Source: Corynebacterium lactis (GTDB lineage: Bacteria > Actinomycetota > Actinomycetes > Mycobacteriales > Mycobacteriaceae). Taken from it: a stretch of 64,000 nt of DNA. Below are positions 52,471-63,301 of the stretch, one piece after another. Below the pieces are notes generated by a model, which was not told the origin of the DNA, ran no database searches, and saw only the letters and a list, made by a program, of their open reading frames with translations. The translations under genes were made by a program, and so were the position numbers. Position 1 is the first letter of the stretch, and each line of letters starts with the position of its first letter. The DNA lies in the NCBI RefSeq assembly GCF_900519355.1, contig NZ_ULHE01000004.1, forward strand, positions 1-64,000. Reading direction: 5' to 3'.

Positions 52471-53244
52471 ATGACTACCAACGATTTGATGGTTGAGGCC
52501 CAGAAGGTTCGCAAGAGCTTCGGCCGCCTCGAGGTCCTCAAGGGCATCGACCTAGAGGTTCCGCGCGGAACCGTGACCTGCCTGATCGGCCCGTCGGGCT
52601 CCGGCAAGTCCACCCTGCTGCGCTGCATCAACCACCTGGAAAAGGTCAACGCCGGCCGCCTCTACGTCGACGGCGAGCTGATCGGCTACCGCGAGAAGAA
52701 CGGCACCCTCTACGAGATCTCCGAGGCCGAGGCAGCCCGCCAGCGCCGCGACATCGGCATGGTCTTCCAGAGCTTCAACCTCTTCCCGCACCGCACCGTG
52801 CTGGGCAACATCACCGAGGCCCCGGTTCACGTCAAGGGCGTGCCGCTGAAGGAAGCCCAGGACCGCGCAATGCAGCTCCTGGAGACCGTGGGACTCGCCC
52901 ACAAGGCCGACGCCTACCCGGTCCAGCTCTCCGGTGGTCAGCAGCAGCGCGTCGCCATCGCCCGCGCGCTCGCCATGGATCCGAAGCTGATGCTTTTCGA
53001 CGAGCCCACCTCCGCCCTCGACCCGGAGCTGGTCGGCGAGGTCCTCGGCGTCATGCGGGGTCTGGCCGATAACGGCATGACGATGATTGTCGTCACCCAC
53101 GAGATGGGCTTTGCCCGCGAGGTCGCCGACCAGGTCGTGTTCATGGCCGACGGTGTCGTCGTCGAGCAGGGCACGCCGGACGAGGTTCTCGGCAACCCGC
53201 AGCACCAGCGCACCAAGGACTTCCTGTCCTCGCTGCTGAAGTAG
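52471..53244 (+). CDS. amino acid ABC transporter ATP-binding protein
   Basis: A 257-residue ABC ATPase of the GlnQ/HisP type. It has Walker [17 protein letters not shown]-loop [11 protein letters not shown], signature [15 protein letters not shown], Walker [15 protein letters not shown] and H-loop VTHEMGFA. It starts immediately after the permease stop. A strong terminator follows, closing the three-gene operon. Confidence 0.96.
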   Translation: MTTNDLMVEAQKVRKSFGRLEVLKGIDLEVPRGTVTCLIGPSGSGKSTLLRCINHLEKVNAGRLYVDGELIGYREKNGTLYEISEAEAARQRRDIGMVFQSFNLFPHRTVLGNITEAPVHVKGVPLKEAQDRAMQLLETVGLAHKADAYPVQLSGGQQQRVAIARALAMDPKLMLFDEPTSALDPELVGEVLGVMRGLADNGMTMIVVTHEMGFAREVADQVVFMADGVVVEQGTPDEVLGNPQHQRTKDFLSSLLK

Positions 53245-53273
53245 CTGCATCGGGCTTGCGGAGCCCCGAAAAG

Positions 53274-53310
53274 AAAAGGCGGCGTCGGCTTTCTCCGGCG
53301 CCGCCTTTTT
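53274..53310 (+). terminator. ABC operon terminator
   Basis: The stem GGCGGCG (53278-53284) / CGCCGCC (53299-53305) is preceded by AAAA and followed by TTTTT, so it works in both directions. It starts 30 nt after the ATPase stop. Confidence 0.9.
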
Positions 53311-53344
53311 GCTATGCCTCCGCCACCGTTTCCCGCCACTGGTC

Positions 53345-53414
53345 ACCTGATGGCACGCGATCATGGTTATGGTGCGCTATAGCGTGCCACAACCATGACA
53401 CCCTGCCATCAGGT
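53345..53414. repeat. 70-bp palindromic element, copy B
   Basis: Perfect 11-bp terminal inverted repeats (ACCTGATGGCA at 53345-53355, TGCCATCAGGT at 53404-53414) surround an inner TCATGGTTATGG / CCACAACCATGA pairing. Length and layout equal copy A at 48813-48882, with most arm sequence shared. It lies between the convergent ABC operon and the MFS gene. Confidence 0.82.
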
Positions 53415-53445
53415 CGCAGGAACCGGGCCAGGCCGCCGAAGTACC

Positions 53446-54987
53446 TTACTCCGCCACAGCCACCGTTTCCCGCCGGGAAATCGTCGCCACAATCACCACA
53501 GCGGCCAGCACGACGAAGAGCAGGTTGATACCGAGGGCAATCATGGCCGACAACCTCAAGCCAATATTGACCTGGGTCCCGTACATCGGCACATACGAGC
53601 CGAGGCCGTCGCGGGAGAGCGTCGAAAAGCCGGTGAAGACTGCAAGCGAGATGGCCGCGCCGATGGCGCCTCCCAGCGAGGAGGCCATCTTGTAGATACC
53701 GGCTCCCGCACCGGACTTCGCGACCGGCAGGTTCGCCAGGGCGGTGTCCGTCGAGGGCGTGGCGTAGAACGCGAGTCCCAGACCGAACAGCGCGTAGGCT
53801 ACCACCGCCACCGCGACGTACGTGCCGACGAGCAGGTGCGTCATCATCAGCAAAACGCAGGCGGCCGCCGTGATGTAGCAGCCCCACAGCATCGGCCGGC
53901 GAGGCCCGAAGCGCTGCAGCAGCTTCTCGCCCGCGCGGATGAAGACAATAATGGCAACACCGTAGCCGAGGGTCAGAAGGCCCGCATCCCACGCGGAGTA
54001 CATGTCCTCCGGGGCGCACACGCCCGAGGGGCCGCGCTGGCCTCGGCAGCCGGCGAGCTGGATTAGCTGCTGGCTGACCATCAGCATGCCGATGGTGGCG
54101 TTCATCAGGAAGTTAGACACCGTCGCGCCGGTGAAGGTGCGGTTGCGGAACAGGGCGAAGTCCACGAAGGGGGTCGCGCTGCGCCGCTCCGCACGCACGA
54201 ACGCGACCGCGAAGACGACCGCGACGCCAACCAGTCCGAGCGTCGTGCCGCTGGCCCAGCCCAGCGAGGAGCCGAAGAGCAGCACCGTCATCGCCGCCAG
54301 CGTCGCGACCATAAACAGGACCATCCCGCCCAGGTCAAAGCGCTGCCGCTCGAACTCGAGGGCGCGGCTCTCCGGGGTTCGCATAATCAGCAGGAATGCC
54401 ACCACACAAATCGCGATGTACGCGACGAAAATCGCCCGCCAGCCCATCGGTGTGAACCGAATCATCGCGCCGCCGAAGATCGCGGAGAAGCCGGTACCTC
54501 CCCAGGACCCAATCGACCACATCGACACCGCCCGCTGCCTGGCAGCACCGGACCAGTACGTGCGCACCAGGGCCATCGTCGCCGGCATGACGCACGCCGC
54601 CGACGCGCCCTGCAACACGCGGCCGATCAGCACGAACGGCAGCGCAAGCGGCCCCGACGCGAGCACCAGGAACAGCGAACCGATCGCGCCGAGCACGATG
54701 CCGAACAAGCTGACGCGAACGCGCCCCACCCGGTCGGCCAGGCTCCCGCCGAGCACGATCAGCAGGCCCGAGACCAGCGCCGTCACCGACACCGCAAAGT
54801 TCATCGCCGCGGCACTGAGGTAGACGTGTCCGCCCACGTTGATGTCGCGCGCAATCTCCGGCGCGACCGTGCCCGCGGTACCCGCGAACAGCCAGAAGGT
54901 CAGCACCGCCAGGACGATGCCGAACAGCAGCCTGTCGTTGCCCTCGAATTCCCCGGCCCGTGCCCCGGGCGTGGATAGAGTTTTCAT
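53446..54987 (-). CDS. MFS drug transporter, DHA2 (14-helix) type
   Basis: A 513-residue major facilitator with about 14 hydrophobic helices. Motif A is GGSLADRVGRVRV (about residues 82-94), motif C-like GSWGGTGFSAIFGG lies near 175, and the 14-helix DHA2 layout suggests proton-driven export of drugs or toxic compounds. A hydrophilic extracellular loop near residue 320 contains two Cys (LAGCRGQRGPSGVCAPED) that could form a disulfide. Specificity unknown. Downstream of the TauE-like gene on the same strand (42-nt gap), so probably co-transcribed. Confidence 0.9.
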   Translation of the reverse strand: MKTLSTPGARAGEFEGNDRLLFGIVLAVLTFWLFAGTAGTVAPEIARDINVGGHVYLSAAAMNFAVSVTALVSGLLIVLGGSLADRVGRVRVSLFGIVLGAIGSLFLVLASGPLALPFVLIGRVLQGASAACVMPATMALVRTYWSGAARQRAVSMWSIGSWGGTGFSAIFGGAMIRFTPMGWRAIFVAYIAICVVAFLLIMRTPESRALEFERQRFDLGGMVLFMVATLAAMTVLLFGSSLGWASGTTLGLVGVAVVFAVAFVRAERRSATPFVDFALFRNRTFTGATVSNFLMNATIGMLMVSQQLIQLAGCRGQRGPSGVCAPEDMYSAWDAGLLTLGYGVAIIVFIRAGEKLLQRFGPRRPMLWGCYITAAACVLLMMTHLLVGTYVAVAVVAYALFGLGLAFYATPSTDTALANLPVAKSGAGAGIYKMASSLGGAIGAAISLAVFTGFSTLSRDGLGSYVPMYGTQVNIGLRLSAMIALGINLLFVVLAAVVIVATISRRETVAVAE

Positions 54988-55029
54988 TATTCGTCTTTCG
55001 CTTTCCGACGAGCCGAACCGCCGCAGCGG

Positions 55030-55788
55030 CTACACGAAGATCTCGGCCAGGCCACGCACCAGGATGATGGCGGCACCGGACGCCGCGATTGCCAGCGCCA
55101 GGCGACGGGCCTTCGGGGCCGGAACCCTACGGGAAATCCGGGTCCCCAGAGCGATTCCGCCGAGCAGGGCGACAATTCCCAGCGGCCAGATCAGCGGCGG
55201 GGCCGTCGCAAAAATGGACTCCTGCGCCGTGAGTTCCTTGAACGCCAGCGACATCGCGCCTGAGACGAAGAACAGCGGCTGCAGCGTCGCGGCGAAGGTC
55301 CGCTGCGGCCAGCGAGAGGCCTGCGCGTACACGGTAATCGAGGGGCCCGCGATGCCAGCGAGGGTGTTCATGAAGCCGCCCGCGACGCCGGCGGCCATGG
55401 CGTACTGCGGGCCGTCGATACGCATCTGGTTGGGCATGTAGGTGGTGACCAGCAGGCCCAGTAGAACTAGTCCTCCGACCAGCGCCTGCAACGGCCCCGA
55501 CGGCGTGTTGTGGACGACCCACGCGCCCGGCAGCGCGCCGATGGCCATGACGGGGCCAATCAGCCAGAATTTTTTCCAGTCGATGTTCTCCCGCACGGAG
55601 ATGGCCTGGAAGATCGCGTTGACCGTCGCAAGCACGTTGATGATAAGGACACCGGCGACCGGCCCCACGATGAGTGCCAGGACGGGCACGCCGATAAGCC
55701 CCAGCCCCATGCCGGAAACGCGCTGCATTAGCGCGCCCACCAGCACGGTAAGGATAATCAACACAAAAGCCCACACTGACACAACCAC
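55030..55788 (-). CDS. TauE/SafE family permease
   Basis: A 252-residue membrane protein with about 8 hydrophobic segments. It has the family N-terminal GMGLGLIGVPVLALIVGP and the repeat GVAGGFMNTLAGIAGPSITV. TauE/SafE proteins move sulfite, sulfonates or other organic anions; the substrate here is unknown. GTG or ATG start at 55788. It is upstream of the MFS gene and likely in one unit with it. Confidence 0.85.
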   Translation of the reverse strand: MVVSVWAFVLIILTVLVGALMQRVSGMGLGLIGVPVLALIVGPVAGVLIINVLATVNAIFQAISVRENIDWKKFWLIGPVMAIGALPGAWVVHNTPSGPLQALVGGLVLLGLLVTTYMPNQMRIDGPQYAMAAGVAGGFMNTLAGIAGPSITVYAQASRWPQRTFAATLQPLFFVSGAMSLAFKELTAQESIFATAPPLIWPLGIVALLGGIALGTRISRRVPAPKARRLALAIAASGAAIILVRGLAEIFV

Positions 55789-55850
55789 GAATGGGAAGTG
55801 TAACAGTGTGAGCTTGAGGTGAAGCGATTCAGGGGACCTTTTAAGGCCTC

Positions 55851-55870
55851 GGTCGCCCCTAGGGGCGACC
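55851..55870. terminator. perfect 20-bp palindrome after gdhA
   Basis: GGTCGCCCC and GGGGCGACC meet at a central TA, preceded by a smaller GGCC-type hairpin. It starts 45 nt after the gdhA stop (minus strand) and is followed by TTAAAAGG. It may end gdhA; the tiny loop would need partial opening. Confidence 0.5.
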
Positions 55871-55914
55871 TAAGTCAACGTAGCCGACCTCGGTGGCCGA
55901 TTCTACAGGCAGAC

Positions 55915-57477
<1,563 letters not shown>

Positions 57478-57510
57478 TCACAAGGGTTTTACGAAAAAAT
57501 CTGTATGAAA

Positions 57511-57894
57511 TTACCTAAATACGGCGACATTCCACGGGTAAGTCGCCACCGTTTCGAGCATCTCGTCGAACTCCCGCAGCACCGGGTCCGGGGGCAAATC
57601 TACCCGCGGAGTCAGCAGCTCCGACAGGTCCATCGCGAGCTCGTTGAGCGAACCTCCGGACATCTCAAAACGCAGCACGTATTTGAAAACCTTGCGCTCC
57701 CCCAGCGACTCCTCCGGGTTTTCCTGCTCCCACTGGGAAACCAGCTGCTCGTCGGCAAGCCCCTCTTCGAGACCAACCTCAACGGACTCAACGCGCCCGG
57801 CGCGGGAGAACTCGGAGAGCTTCGCGGCGAAGGCCTCGGCGAGCTTGTCCGCCTCCTCGGGCTTGACCAAACAGTTAAAAACAATTGTCGACAT
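57511..57894 (-). CDS. hypothetical protein, probably iron-regulated
   Basis: A 127-residue acidic soluble protein starting MSTIVFNCLVKPEEADKLAEAF, with no signal peptide or membrane helix. No family recognised. The beta-alpha pattern of the first 30 residues is compatible with a small ferredoxin-like fold, but that is only a guess. Its ATG directly abuts a DtxR-like box and lies 7 nt after TAGCCT, so the transcript should be leaderless and repressed by DtxR with iron. Confidence 0.75.
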   Translation of the reverse strand: MSTIVFNCLVKPEEADKLAEAFAAKLSEFSRAGRVESVEVGLEEGLADEQLVSQWEQENPEESLGERKVFKYVLRFEMSGGSLNELAMDLSELLTPRVDLPPDPVLREFDEMLETVATYPWNVAVFR

Positions 57895-57913
57895 ACGAGT
57901 TAGGCTAACCTAA
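57895..57913 (-). promoter_or_regulatory. DtxR/IdeR-like iron box and promoter
   Basis: The 19 nt ending in TTAGGCTAACCTAA match the DtxR consensus at 14 of 19 positions, with one half-site perfect. On the minus strand a TTGGCA -35 and TAGCCT -10 (18-nt spacing) flank and overlap the box, and the start codon follows 7 nt later. DtxR with Fe2+ would block this promoter. The match is seen; regulation is inferred. Confidence 0.7.
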
Positions 57914-58020
57914 TCCTTCCCGCGCTGCCAACGGCTTCCTCCGGCGCTGCCGACGGCGCCATCAATTTCACAGTCCCCAGCACCGGCGGCACTAGCGCCC
58001 TTGGACGTAATGTAGGACTT

Positions 58021-59373
58021 ATGCAGGCTAATTCGAATCCCCTTGTCACGCTTGCCGACGGCACAGTCAAGCAAGTCAACCCGTTTTCCGGCACGCAGGT
58101 GTGGACCGTCCCGGGCCGCGGCAACCGGCCCCTGGGCGTGAAAAATACCGATCCTCAGCCGCTGACGCCGAAGGACTTCACCGCGAGGGATTCGTTTGGC
58201 TCCGACAACGCCCTGCAGACGCCCCCGGAGAAGGCCCGCGTGATCCGCGACGCCTCCGCCCCGCGCGGGTTCCGCACCGTCACGGGCCTGCTGCCCTCTC
58301 AGCTCCACGAGACCGCCGCCGAGTTCCGCCGCGTGCCCAACCTCTTCGAGATCGTCACCTACGACTACTGGAAGGACAACTACGGCTTCTCCCCGGACAG
58401 CCAGACGCAGGAGCGCATGGATCGCTACCTCGCCGACCCGGAAGGCCGCGAGCACGTCCTTGCCATCGTCCGCACCCGCCTGAAGGCCGCAGGCCGCCCC
58501 GCCTCCGAGGTCGAGGCGCTTTCCGACGAGGAGTTGCTCACCCGCGCGCCCGGCTACTTTGCCGGCGGGCACGACGTGATTATCGCCCGGCGTCACTTCG
58601 TAGACGGGGCGACGATGGACAACCAGCTGGCGTCGTCGGGCACGCTCACGGTGGAAGAGCACCGCGCCCTGACCAGCTTCACGGTCGAGTCGATCGCGGA
58701 CCTCTACCGGCGCAACCGCTACGTGCGCTACGTCGTGGCGTTCCAGAACTGGCTGAAGCCCGCGGGCGCGTCCTTCGACCACCTGCACAAGCAGCTGGTG
58801 GCCATCGACGAGCACGGCGAGCAGTTGGACGGCGAGGTCGAACTGGTCCGGGAGAATCCGAACGCCTACAACGAGTACGCGGTCGACTACGCCGCCCGGC
58901 GCAACCTCATCATTGCCGAGAACGACTACGCCGTGGCCTTCGCCGGATTCGGGCACCGCTACCCCACGCTGGAGATTTTCTCCAAGTCCGCCGTGTGCGA
59001 GCCCTGGAAGCAGACTCCCGAGGAAATTGACGGCATGTCGGACATCATTCACGCCTGCCACGCCGCCGCTGGTCCGACGATTCCCTGCAACGAGGAGTGG
59101 CACCACCGCCCCATCGACCTGGACGTCCGCATGCCCTGGCGCGTCATGATTAAATGGCGCACCTCTAACCTCGCAGGCTTCGAGGGCGGCACGAAAATCT
59201 ATCTGAACACCATCTCGCCGTGGGACCTGCGCGACCGCGTCGTCCCCGCGATGTACAAGCTGCGCGACGAGGGCAAGATCAGCGCCGACATTCACATCGC
59301 CACCGAGTGCGAATGCCTGCCGAACTCCCTGAAGTACAACCCGCTCGTCGAGGACGACGACCGGCTCGCCTAG
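58021..59373 (+). CDS. DUF4921 protein, galactose-1-phosphate uridylyltransferase-like (HIT superfamily)
   Basis: A 450-residue protein of the DUF4921 type. It resembles GalT-like nucleotidyltransferases: the FQNWLKPAGASFDHLHKQLV segment (about residues 240-260) carries an H-x-H motif equivalent to the HIT/GalT active site. An EEWHHRPIDLDVRMPWRVMI segment follows near 360. Biochemical role unknown; a nucleotidyl transfer or hydrolysis is plausible. ATG 58021 follows TAATGT by about 7 nt, suggesting a leaderless message. Confidence 0.75.
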   Translation: MQANSNPLVTLADGTVKQVNPFSGTQVWTVPGRGNRPLGVKNTDPQPLTPKDFTARDSFGSDNALQTPPEKARVIRDASAPRGFRTVTGLLPSQLHETAAEFRRVPNLFEIVTYDYWKDNYGFSPDSQTQERMDRYLADPEGREHVLAIVRTRLKAAGRPASEVEALSDEELLTRAPGYFAGGHDVIIARRHFVDGATMDNQLASSGTLTVEEHRALTSFTVESIADLYRRNRYVRYVVAFQNWLKPAGASFDHLHKQLVAIDEHGEQLDGEVELVRENPNAYNEYAVDYAARRNLIIAENDYAVAFAGFGHRYPTLEIFSKSAVCEPWKQTPEEIDGMSDIIHACHAAAGPTIPCNEEWHHRPIDLDVRMPWRVMIKWRTSNLAGFEGGTKIYLNTISPWDLRDRVVPAMYKLRDEGKISADIHIATECECLPNSLKYNPLVEDDDRLA

Positions 59374-59555
59374 GCGCCCGACGCAGCCTCGTCCCTCCCC
59401 AGCTGCAAAGGCCACAGCGACTACCCTGGAAACCCTGCGCACCCCGCGCGGGGTTTTCCGCACAGTTGACTACTTTTTCACCGGCCAATTCCCACCGACC
59501 AATTTTCCACCGAGCATCTTCCCAAAGTATTTACCCGAAAGGAGCCCAGCTACCT

Positions 59556-60818
59556 GTGAGCTCGCACCGCGCCATCGACCTGATCCGCAACCACACCGTG
59601 GACCTCTCCTGGCAGAAGGACACCTACCGTCACCTGCACCAGAACCCGGAGCTCTCCCAGGCCGAGGACAACACCGCCGCGTACATCGCAGCCTCACTGC
59701 GCGACCTGGGCACCTACGAGGTCCACGAGGGCATCGGCGGACACGGCGTCGTCGGCGTGATGGACAACGGGCCCGGCCCGGTGGTGCTCTTCCGCGCCGA
59801 CATCGATGCGCTCCCCGTCGCCGAGGCCACCGGAGTGGACTTCGCCTCCACCGCCACCGGCATTGCCCGCGACGGCTCAACAACCTCCGTCATGCACGCC
59901 TGCGGCCACGACATGCACATGACCGCCGGCCTGGGCCTCGCCACCCTGATGAGCCGGCTTTCCGACGACTGGTCCGGGACGTACATCGCCCTCTTCCAGC
60001 CCTCCGAGGAGCTGGCCTCCGGGGCGCAGGCCATGATTGACGACGGTCTGGCCGACATCATCCCCCACCCGGACGTCTGCTTCGGTCAACACATCGTCCC
60101 CGGCCCCGCAGGTCAGGTCATGAGCATGCCGGGGCCCGCGCTGGCCGGCTGCGACACCATCAGCATCACCCTGACTGGCCGCTCCGCGCACGGCTCCATG
60201 CCACACAACGCCATCGACCCGACCTACCTGGCAGCGGCCATCGTGATGCGGCTGCAGGGGGTCGTCGGCCGTGAGATCGCCCCGTCGGAGTTCGGCGTCA
60301 TCTCCGTCGGCACGCTCCAGTCGGGCAACACGAACAACACCATCCCCGGCCAGGCCAAGATCCTCCTGAATATCCGGTACTACTCCAACGAAGTCCGCGC
60401 GAAGCTGATCGGCGGTATCGAACGCGTCGTGCGCGGCGAATGCATGGCGTCCGGCACCGAGGTCGAGCCTCTCATCGAATACTCGGACCACGGCGAGGTC
60501 ACCGACAACGACGCGGACGTCTTCGCCAAAATCCGCCCGGTCTTCGACGGCGTACTCGGAGACGACTCCGTCGACGCGACCGCCTGGACTGCCTCGGAGG
60601 ACTTCTCCAACATCCCGCGGGCTCTCGGCAGCCCCTACGTCTACTGGACCGTCGGTGCGACCCCGCGCGACCAGTGGGCCGCGGCAGTGGCGGCGGACCG
60701 CGTGGTCGAGGACATTCCTTCCAACCACATGCCGAACTTCCTTCCGGACTTCGAGCCCACCGTCCACGCGTCCACCGCGGCCGCGGCATCCGCGGTTCTC
60801 GCGTACCTGGCGAAGTAG
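59556..60818 (+). CDS. M20-family amidohydrolase
   Basis: A 420-residue metallopeptidase-type amidohydrolase (M20D). It has HLHQNPELSQAED near the N-terminus, LFRADIDALPVAE, the metal site MHACGHDMH, FQPSEELASGAQAM (catalytic Glu), HIVPGPAGQV and GRSAHGSMPH in the lid domain. Such enzymes remove N-acyl groups from amino acids or cleave hippurate/indole-acetyl-amino acids. GTG 59556 follows AAAGGAG; upstream in-frame sequence overlaps the previous gene and is not accepted. Exact substrate unknown. Confidence 0.9.
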   Translation: MSSHRAIDLIRNHTVDLSWQKDTYRHLHQNPELSQAEDNTAAYIAASLRDLGTYEVHEGIGGHGVVGVMDNGPGPVVLFRADIDALPVAEATGVDFASTATGIARDGSTTSVMHACGHDMHMTAGLGLATLMSRLSDDWSGTYIALFQPSEELASGAQAMIDDGLADIIPHPDVCFGQHIVPGPAGQVMSMPGPALAGCDTISITLTGRSAHGSMPHNAIDPTYLAAAIVMRLQGVVGREIAPSEFGVISVGTLQSGNTNNTIPGQAKILLNIRYYSNEVRAKLIGGIERVVRGECMASGTEVEPLIEYSDHGEVTDNDADVFAKIRPVFDGVLGDDSVDATAWTASEDFSNIPRALGSPYVYWTVGATPRDQWAAAVAADRVVEDIPSNHMPNFLPDFEPTVHASTAAAASAVLAYLAK

Positions 60819-60840
60819 TCGAAGGCTACGCAGACTACGC

Positions 60841-60889
60841 AAAGGACCCCACGGAGCAGCCAATTGTGGTCGCTTACGTGGGGCCCTTT
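60841..60889. terminator. bidirectional terminator between amidohydrolase and pyk
   Basis: AAAGG-CCCCACG pairs with CGTGGGG-CCCTTT around a 23-nt loop, with one bulged A/C. It lies between the convergent amidohydrolase gene and pyk and can serve both. Confidence 0.75.
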
Positions 60890-60911
60890 ACGACGGCCGG
60901 AAACGCTGCCG

Positions 60912-62327
60912 TTAGCGCACGTCCTCGCCGATCATGTGGACGTGGATCATGTTGGTGTTGCCCTCATTTCCCGGAGGGGTGCCGGCGACGACCACGAGGG
61001 TATCGCCGATGTTGTACTCCGGCATGTTGACCAGCTGCTCATCGATGACCTGCATGATCTCGTCGGTGTTCTCCACGCGGCGGGTCAGGAAGGTCTCCGC
61101 GCCCCAGGTCAGCGCAAGCTGCGAACGCACCTTCGGGTCCGGGGTGAACGCCAGCAGCGGCAGGCGTGAGTGCAGGCGAGCCACGCGGCGGGCAGTGTCA
61201 CCCGAGGTGGTGAACGCCACCAGGGCGCGGGCGTTGAGGCGCTCGCCGATGTCGCGGGCGGCGTAGGAGATCACGCCACGCTTCGTGCGCGGCATGTGGG
61301 TCAGAGCCGGAACCTCGCCGTCGCGCTCCGCAGCGGTGACGATGCGGGCCATGGTCTGCACAGTAACCTGCGGGAACTTTCCCACGGAGGTCTCGCCGGA
61401 GAGCATGACGGCGTCCGCGCCGTCGAGGACGGCGTTCGCCACGTCGGAGGCCTCCGCGCGGGTCGGGCGGGAGTTGACGATCATCGAGTCCAGCATCTGG
61501 GTCGCGACGATCACCGGCTTGGCGTTCTCGCGCGCAATCTGGATGGCGCGCTTCTGCACCAGCGGCACGTCCTCCAGCGGAACCTCCACACCGAGGTCAC
61601 CGCGGGCGACCATGATGGCGTCGAAGGCCAGGATGATGGCCTCCAGGGACTCGATGGCCTCCGGCTTCTCCAGCTTCGCGATGATCGGGACGCGGCGGCC
61701 CTCCTCGTCCATCACGGCGTGGACCAGCTCCACGTCGGACGGCGAGCGGACGAAGGACAGCGCAATGAAGTCGACGCCCAGCTTCAGGGCGAAGCGCAGG
61801 TCGCGGATGTCCTTCTCCGACAGCGCAGGAACAGAGATGTTCATGCCCGGCAGGGACACGCCCTTGTTGTTCGACACCGGGCCGCCCTCGATGACGCGGC
61901 AGACGACGTCGTTACCGTCGACCTCAATGCACTCGAGGCCGACCTTGCCATCGTCGACAAGCAGGCGATCGCCCGGACGAGCGTCCTGGGCCAGGTTCTT
62001 GTAGGTGGTGGAAACGCGGTCGTGCGTGCCCTCGACATCGTCGACGGTGATGCGCACGATCTCGCCGTCCGCCCAGTAGGTCGCGTCTTCCTTGAAGCGA
62101 CCCAGGCGGATCTTCGGCCCCTGGAGGTCCGCCAGCACGCCGACGGCGTGGCCGGTGGCGTCGGATGCCTCGCGCACCCAGCGGTAGTTCTGAGCGTGGT
62201 CCTCGTGCTCGCCGTGGGAGAAGTTCAGACGCGCAACGTCCATACCGGCGTTGACAAGTCCGGTGATTCCCTCGAGCGAGGCAACTGCGGGACCTAGGGT
62301 ACATACGATCTTGGTTCGTCTAAGCAC
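60912..62327 (-). CDS. pyk: pyruvate kinase
   Basis: This enzyme makes pyruvate and ATP from phosphoenolpyruvate. The 471-residue protein has RRTKIVCTLGPA, ARLNFSHGEHEDH, the catalytic IIAKLEKPEAIE lysine, MVARGDLGVEVPLEDVP and the C-terminal allosteric domain (about 345-471). No extra C-terminal phosphotransfer-like domain. It lies 32 nt downstream of lgt on the same strand. Confidence 0.97.
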   Translation of the reverse strand: MLRRTKIVCTLGPAVASLEGITGLVNAGMDVARLNFSHGEHEDHAQNYRWVREASDATGHAVGVLADLQGPKIRLGRFKEDATYWADGEIVRITVDDVEGTHDRVSTTYKNLAQDARPGDRLLVDDGKVGLECIEVDGNDVVCRVIEGGPVSNNKGVSLPGMNISVPALSEKDIRDLRFALKLGVDFIALSFVRSPSDVELVHAVMDEEGRRVPIIAKLEKPEAIESLEAIILAFDAIMVARGDLGVEVPLEDVPLVQKRAIQIARENAKPVIVATQMLDSMIVNSRPTRAEASDVANAVLDGADAVMLSGETSVGKFPQVTVQTMARIVTAAERDGEVPALTHMPRTKRGVISYAARDIGERLNARALVAFTTSGDTARRVARLHSRLPLLAFTPDPKVRSQLALTWGAETFLTRRVENTDEIMQVIDEQLVNMPEYNIGDTLVVVAGTPPGNEGNTNMIHVHMIGEDVR

Positions 62328-62359
62328 GGCTACCAGCCTAACCCTTTCTGCCGACGACG

Positions 62360-63301
62360 TCAGCGTGACGTGTCCGCATCGACGTCCTCGCTCGAGGTGT
62401 GACGATCCTTACCGCCACCGAGCACGTAGCTCTCCGGTTCGCGAGTCTTTTTCCGAAGCAGCCACAGGACCACCAAAGCGCCCACGAAGACCACCAGCGA
62501 CGTGATGTTGTTAATGCGCACGCCGAAGACCATGGTCGCCTCGTCGACACGCATCAGCTCGACGAAGAAGCGGCCGAGCGTATACAGCGCCACGTAGAGC
62601 GCGAAGACCCGCCCGCCGCCGAGGCGGAACTTGCGGTCTGCCCACACGATAACCAGGCAGGCCAGGATGTTCCAGACCATCTCGTAGAGGAACGTCGGGT
62701 GCACGACCTCCAGCACCATGCCTGTCGACGTGCCGGTGACCGGGGCGACCCGGCCGAACTCGTCGACGCGCTGGTAAATCTCCAGGCCCCAGGGCAGCGT
62801 CGTCGGGCCGCCGTAGAGCTCCTGGTTGAACCAGTTGCCCAAACGGCCGATGGCCTGGCCCAGGATGACCGCGGGGGCCGCTGCGTCAAGCACCGGCGCG
62901 AAGGGCGCTCCGCGCCACTTGGTCACGGCCCAGGCCGCGAGCACGCCGAGGATGACCGCGCCCCAGATGCCCAGGCCGCCGTTGGTGATCTTGAAGACGT
63001 CCCAGGGGTTCGCGCCCGGCCCGAAATACTTCGGCCAGTCGGTGGCGACGTGGTAGAGGCGGCCGCCAATGATCCCGGCGGGAATCACCGCGATGGCGAT
63101 ATCGAGAACCAGCTCGGGGTTGCCGCCGCGCGCGGCGTAACGACGCGACATCCAGTAGATGCCGATCAGGACGCCCACCAGGATGGAGATGGCGTACCCG
63201 CGGATCGGCAGCGGCCCTAGGTACCAGACGCCCTGCGGCGGCGAGGGGATGTTGGCTAGGTACGTCGTCGCGGCCTCCGCCGCTACCAGTGTCGCGCTCA
63301 T
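62360..63301 (-). CDS. lgt: prolipoprotein diacylglyceryl transferase
   Basis: This inner-membrane enzyme adds diacylglycerol to the lipobox cysteine of prolipoproteins, such as the two predicted in this window. It has about 7 hydrophobic helices. The signature [20 protein letters not shown] is near residue 150, [11 protein letters not shown] near 215. The C-terminal ~30 residues are charged and polar ([15 protein letters not shown]). The ATG overlaps the trpA stop (TGATG), so the two are translationally coupled. Confidence 0.96.
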   Translation of the reverse strand: MSATLVAAEAATTYLANIPSPPQGVWYLGPLPIRGYAISILVGVLIGIYWMSRRYAARGGNPELVLDIAIAVIPAGIIGGRLYHVATDWPKYFGPGANPWDVFKITNGGLGIWGAVILGVLAAWAVTKWRGAPFAPVLDAAAPAVILGQAIGRLGNWFNQELYGGPTTLPWGLEIYQRVDEFGRVAPVTGTSTGMVLEVVHPTFLYEMVWNILACLVIVWADRKFRLGGGRVFALYVALYTLGRFFVELMRVDEATMVFGVRINNITSLVVFVGALVVLWLLRKKTREPESYVLGGGKDRHTSSEDVDADTSR

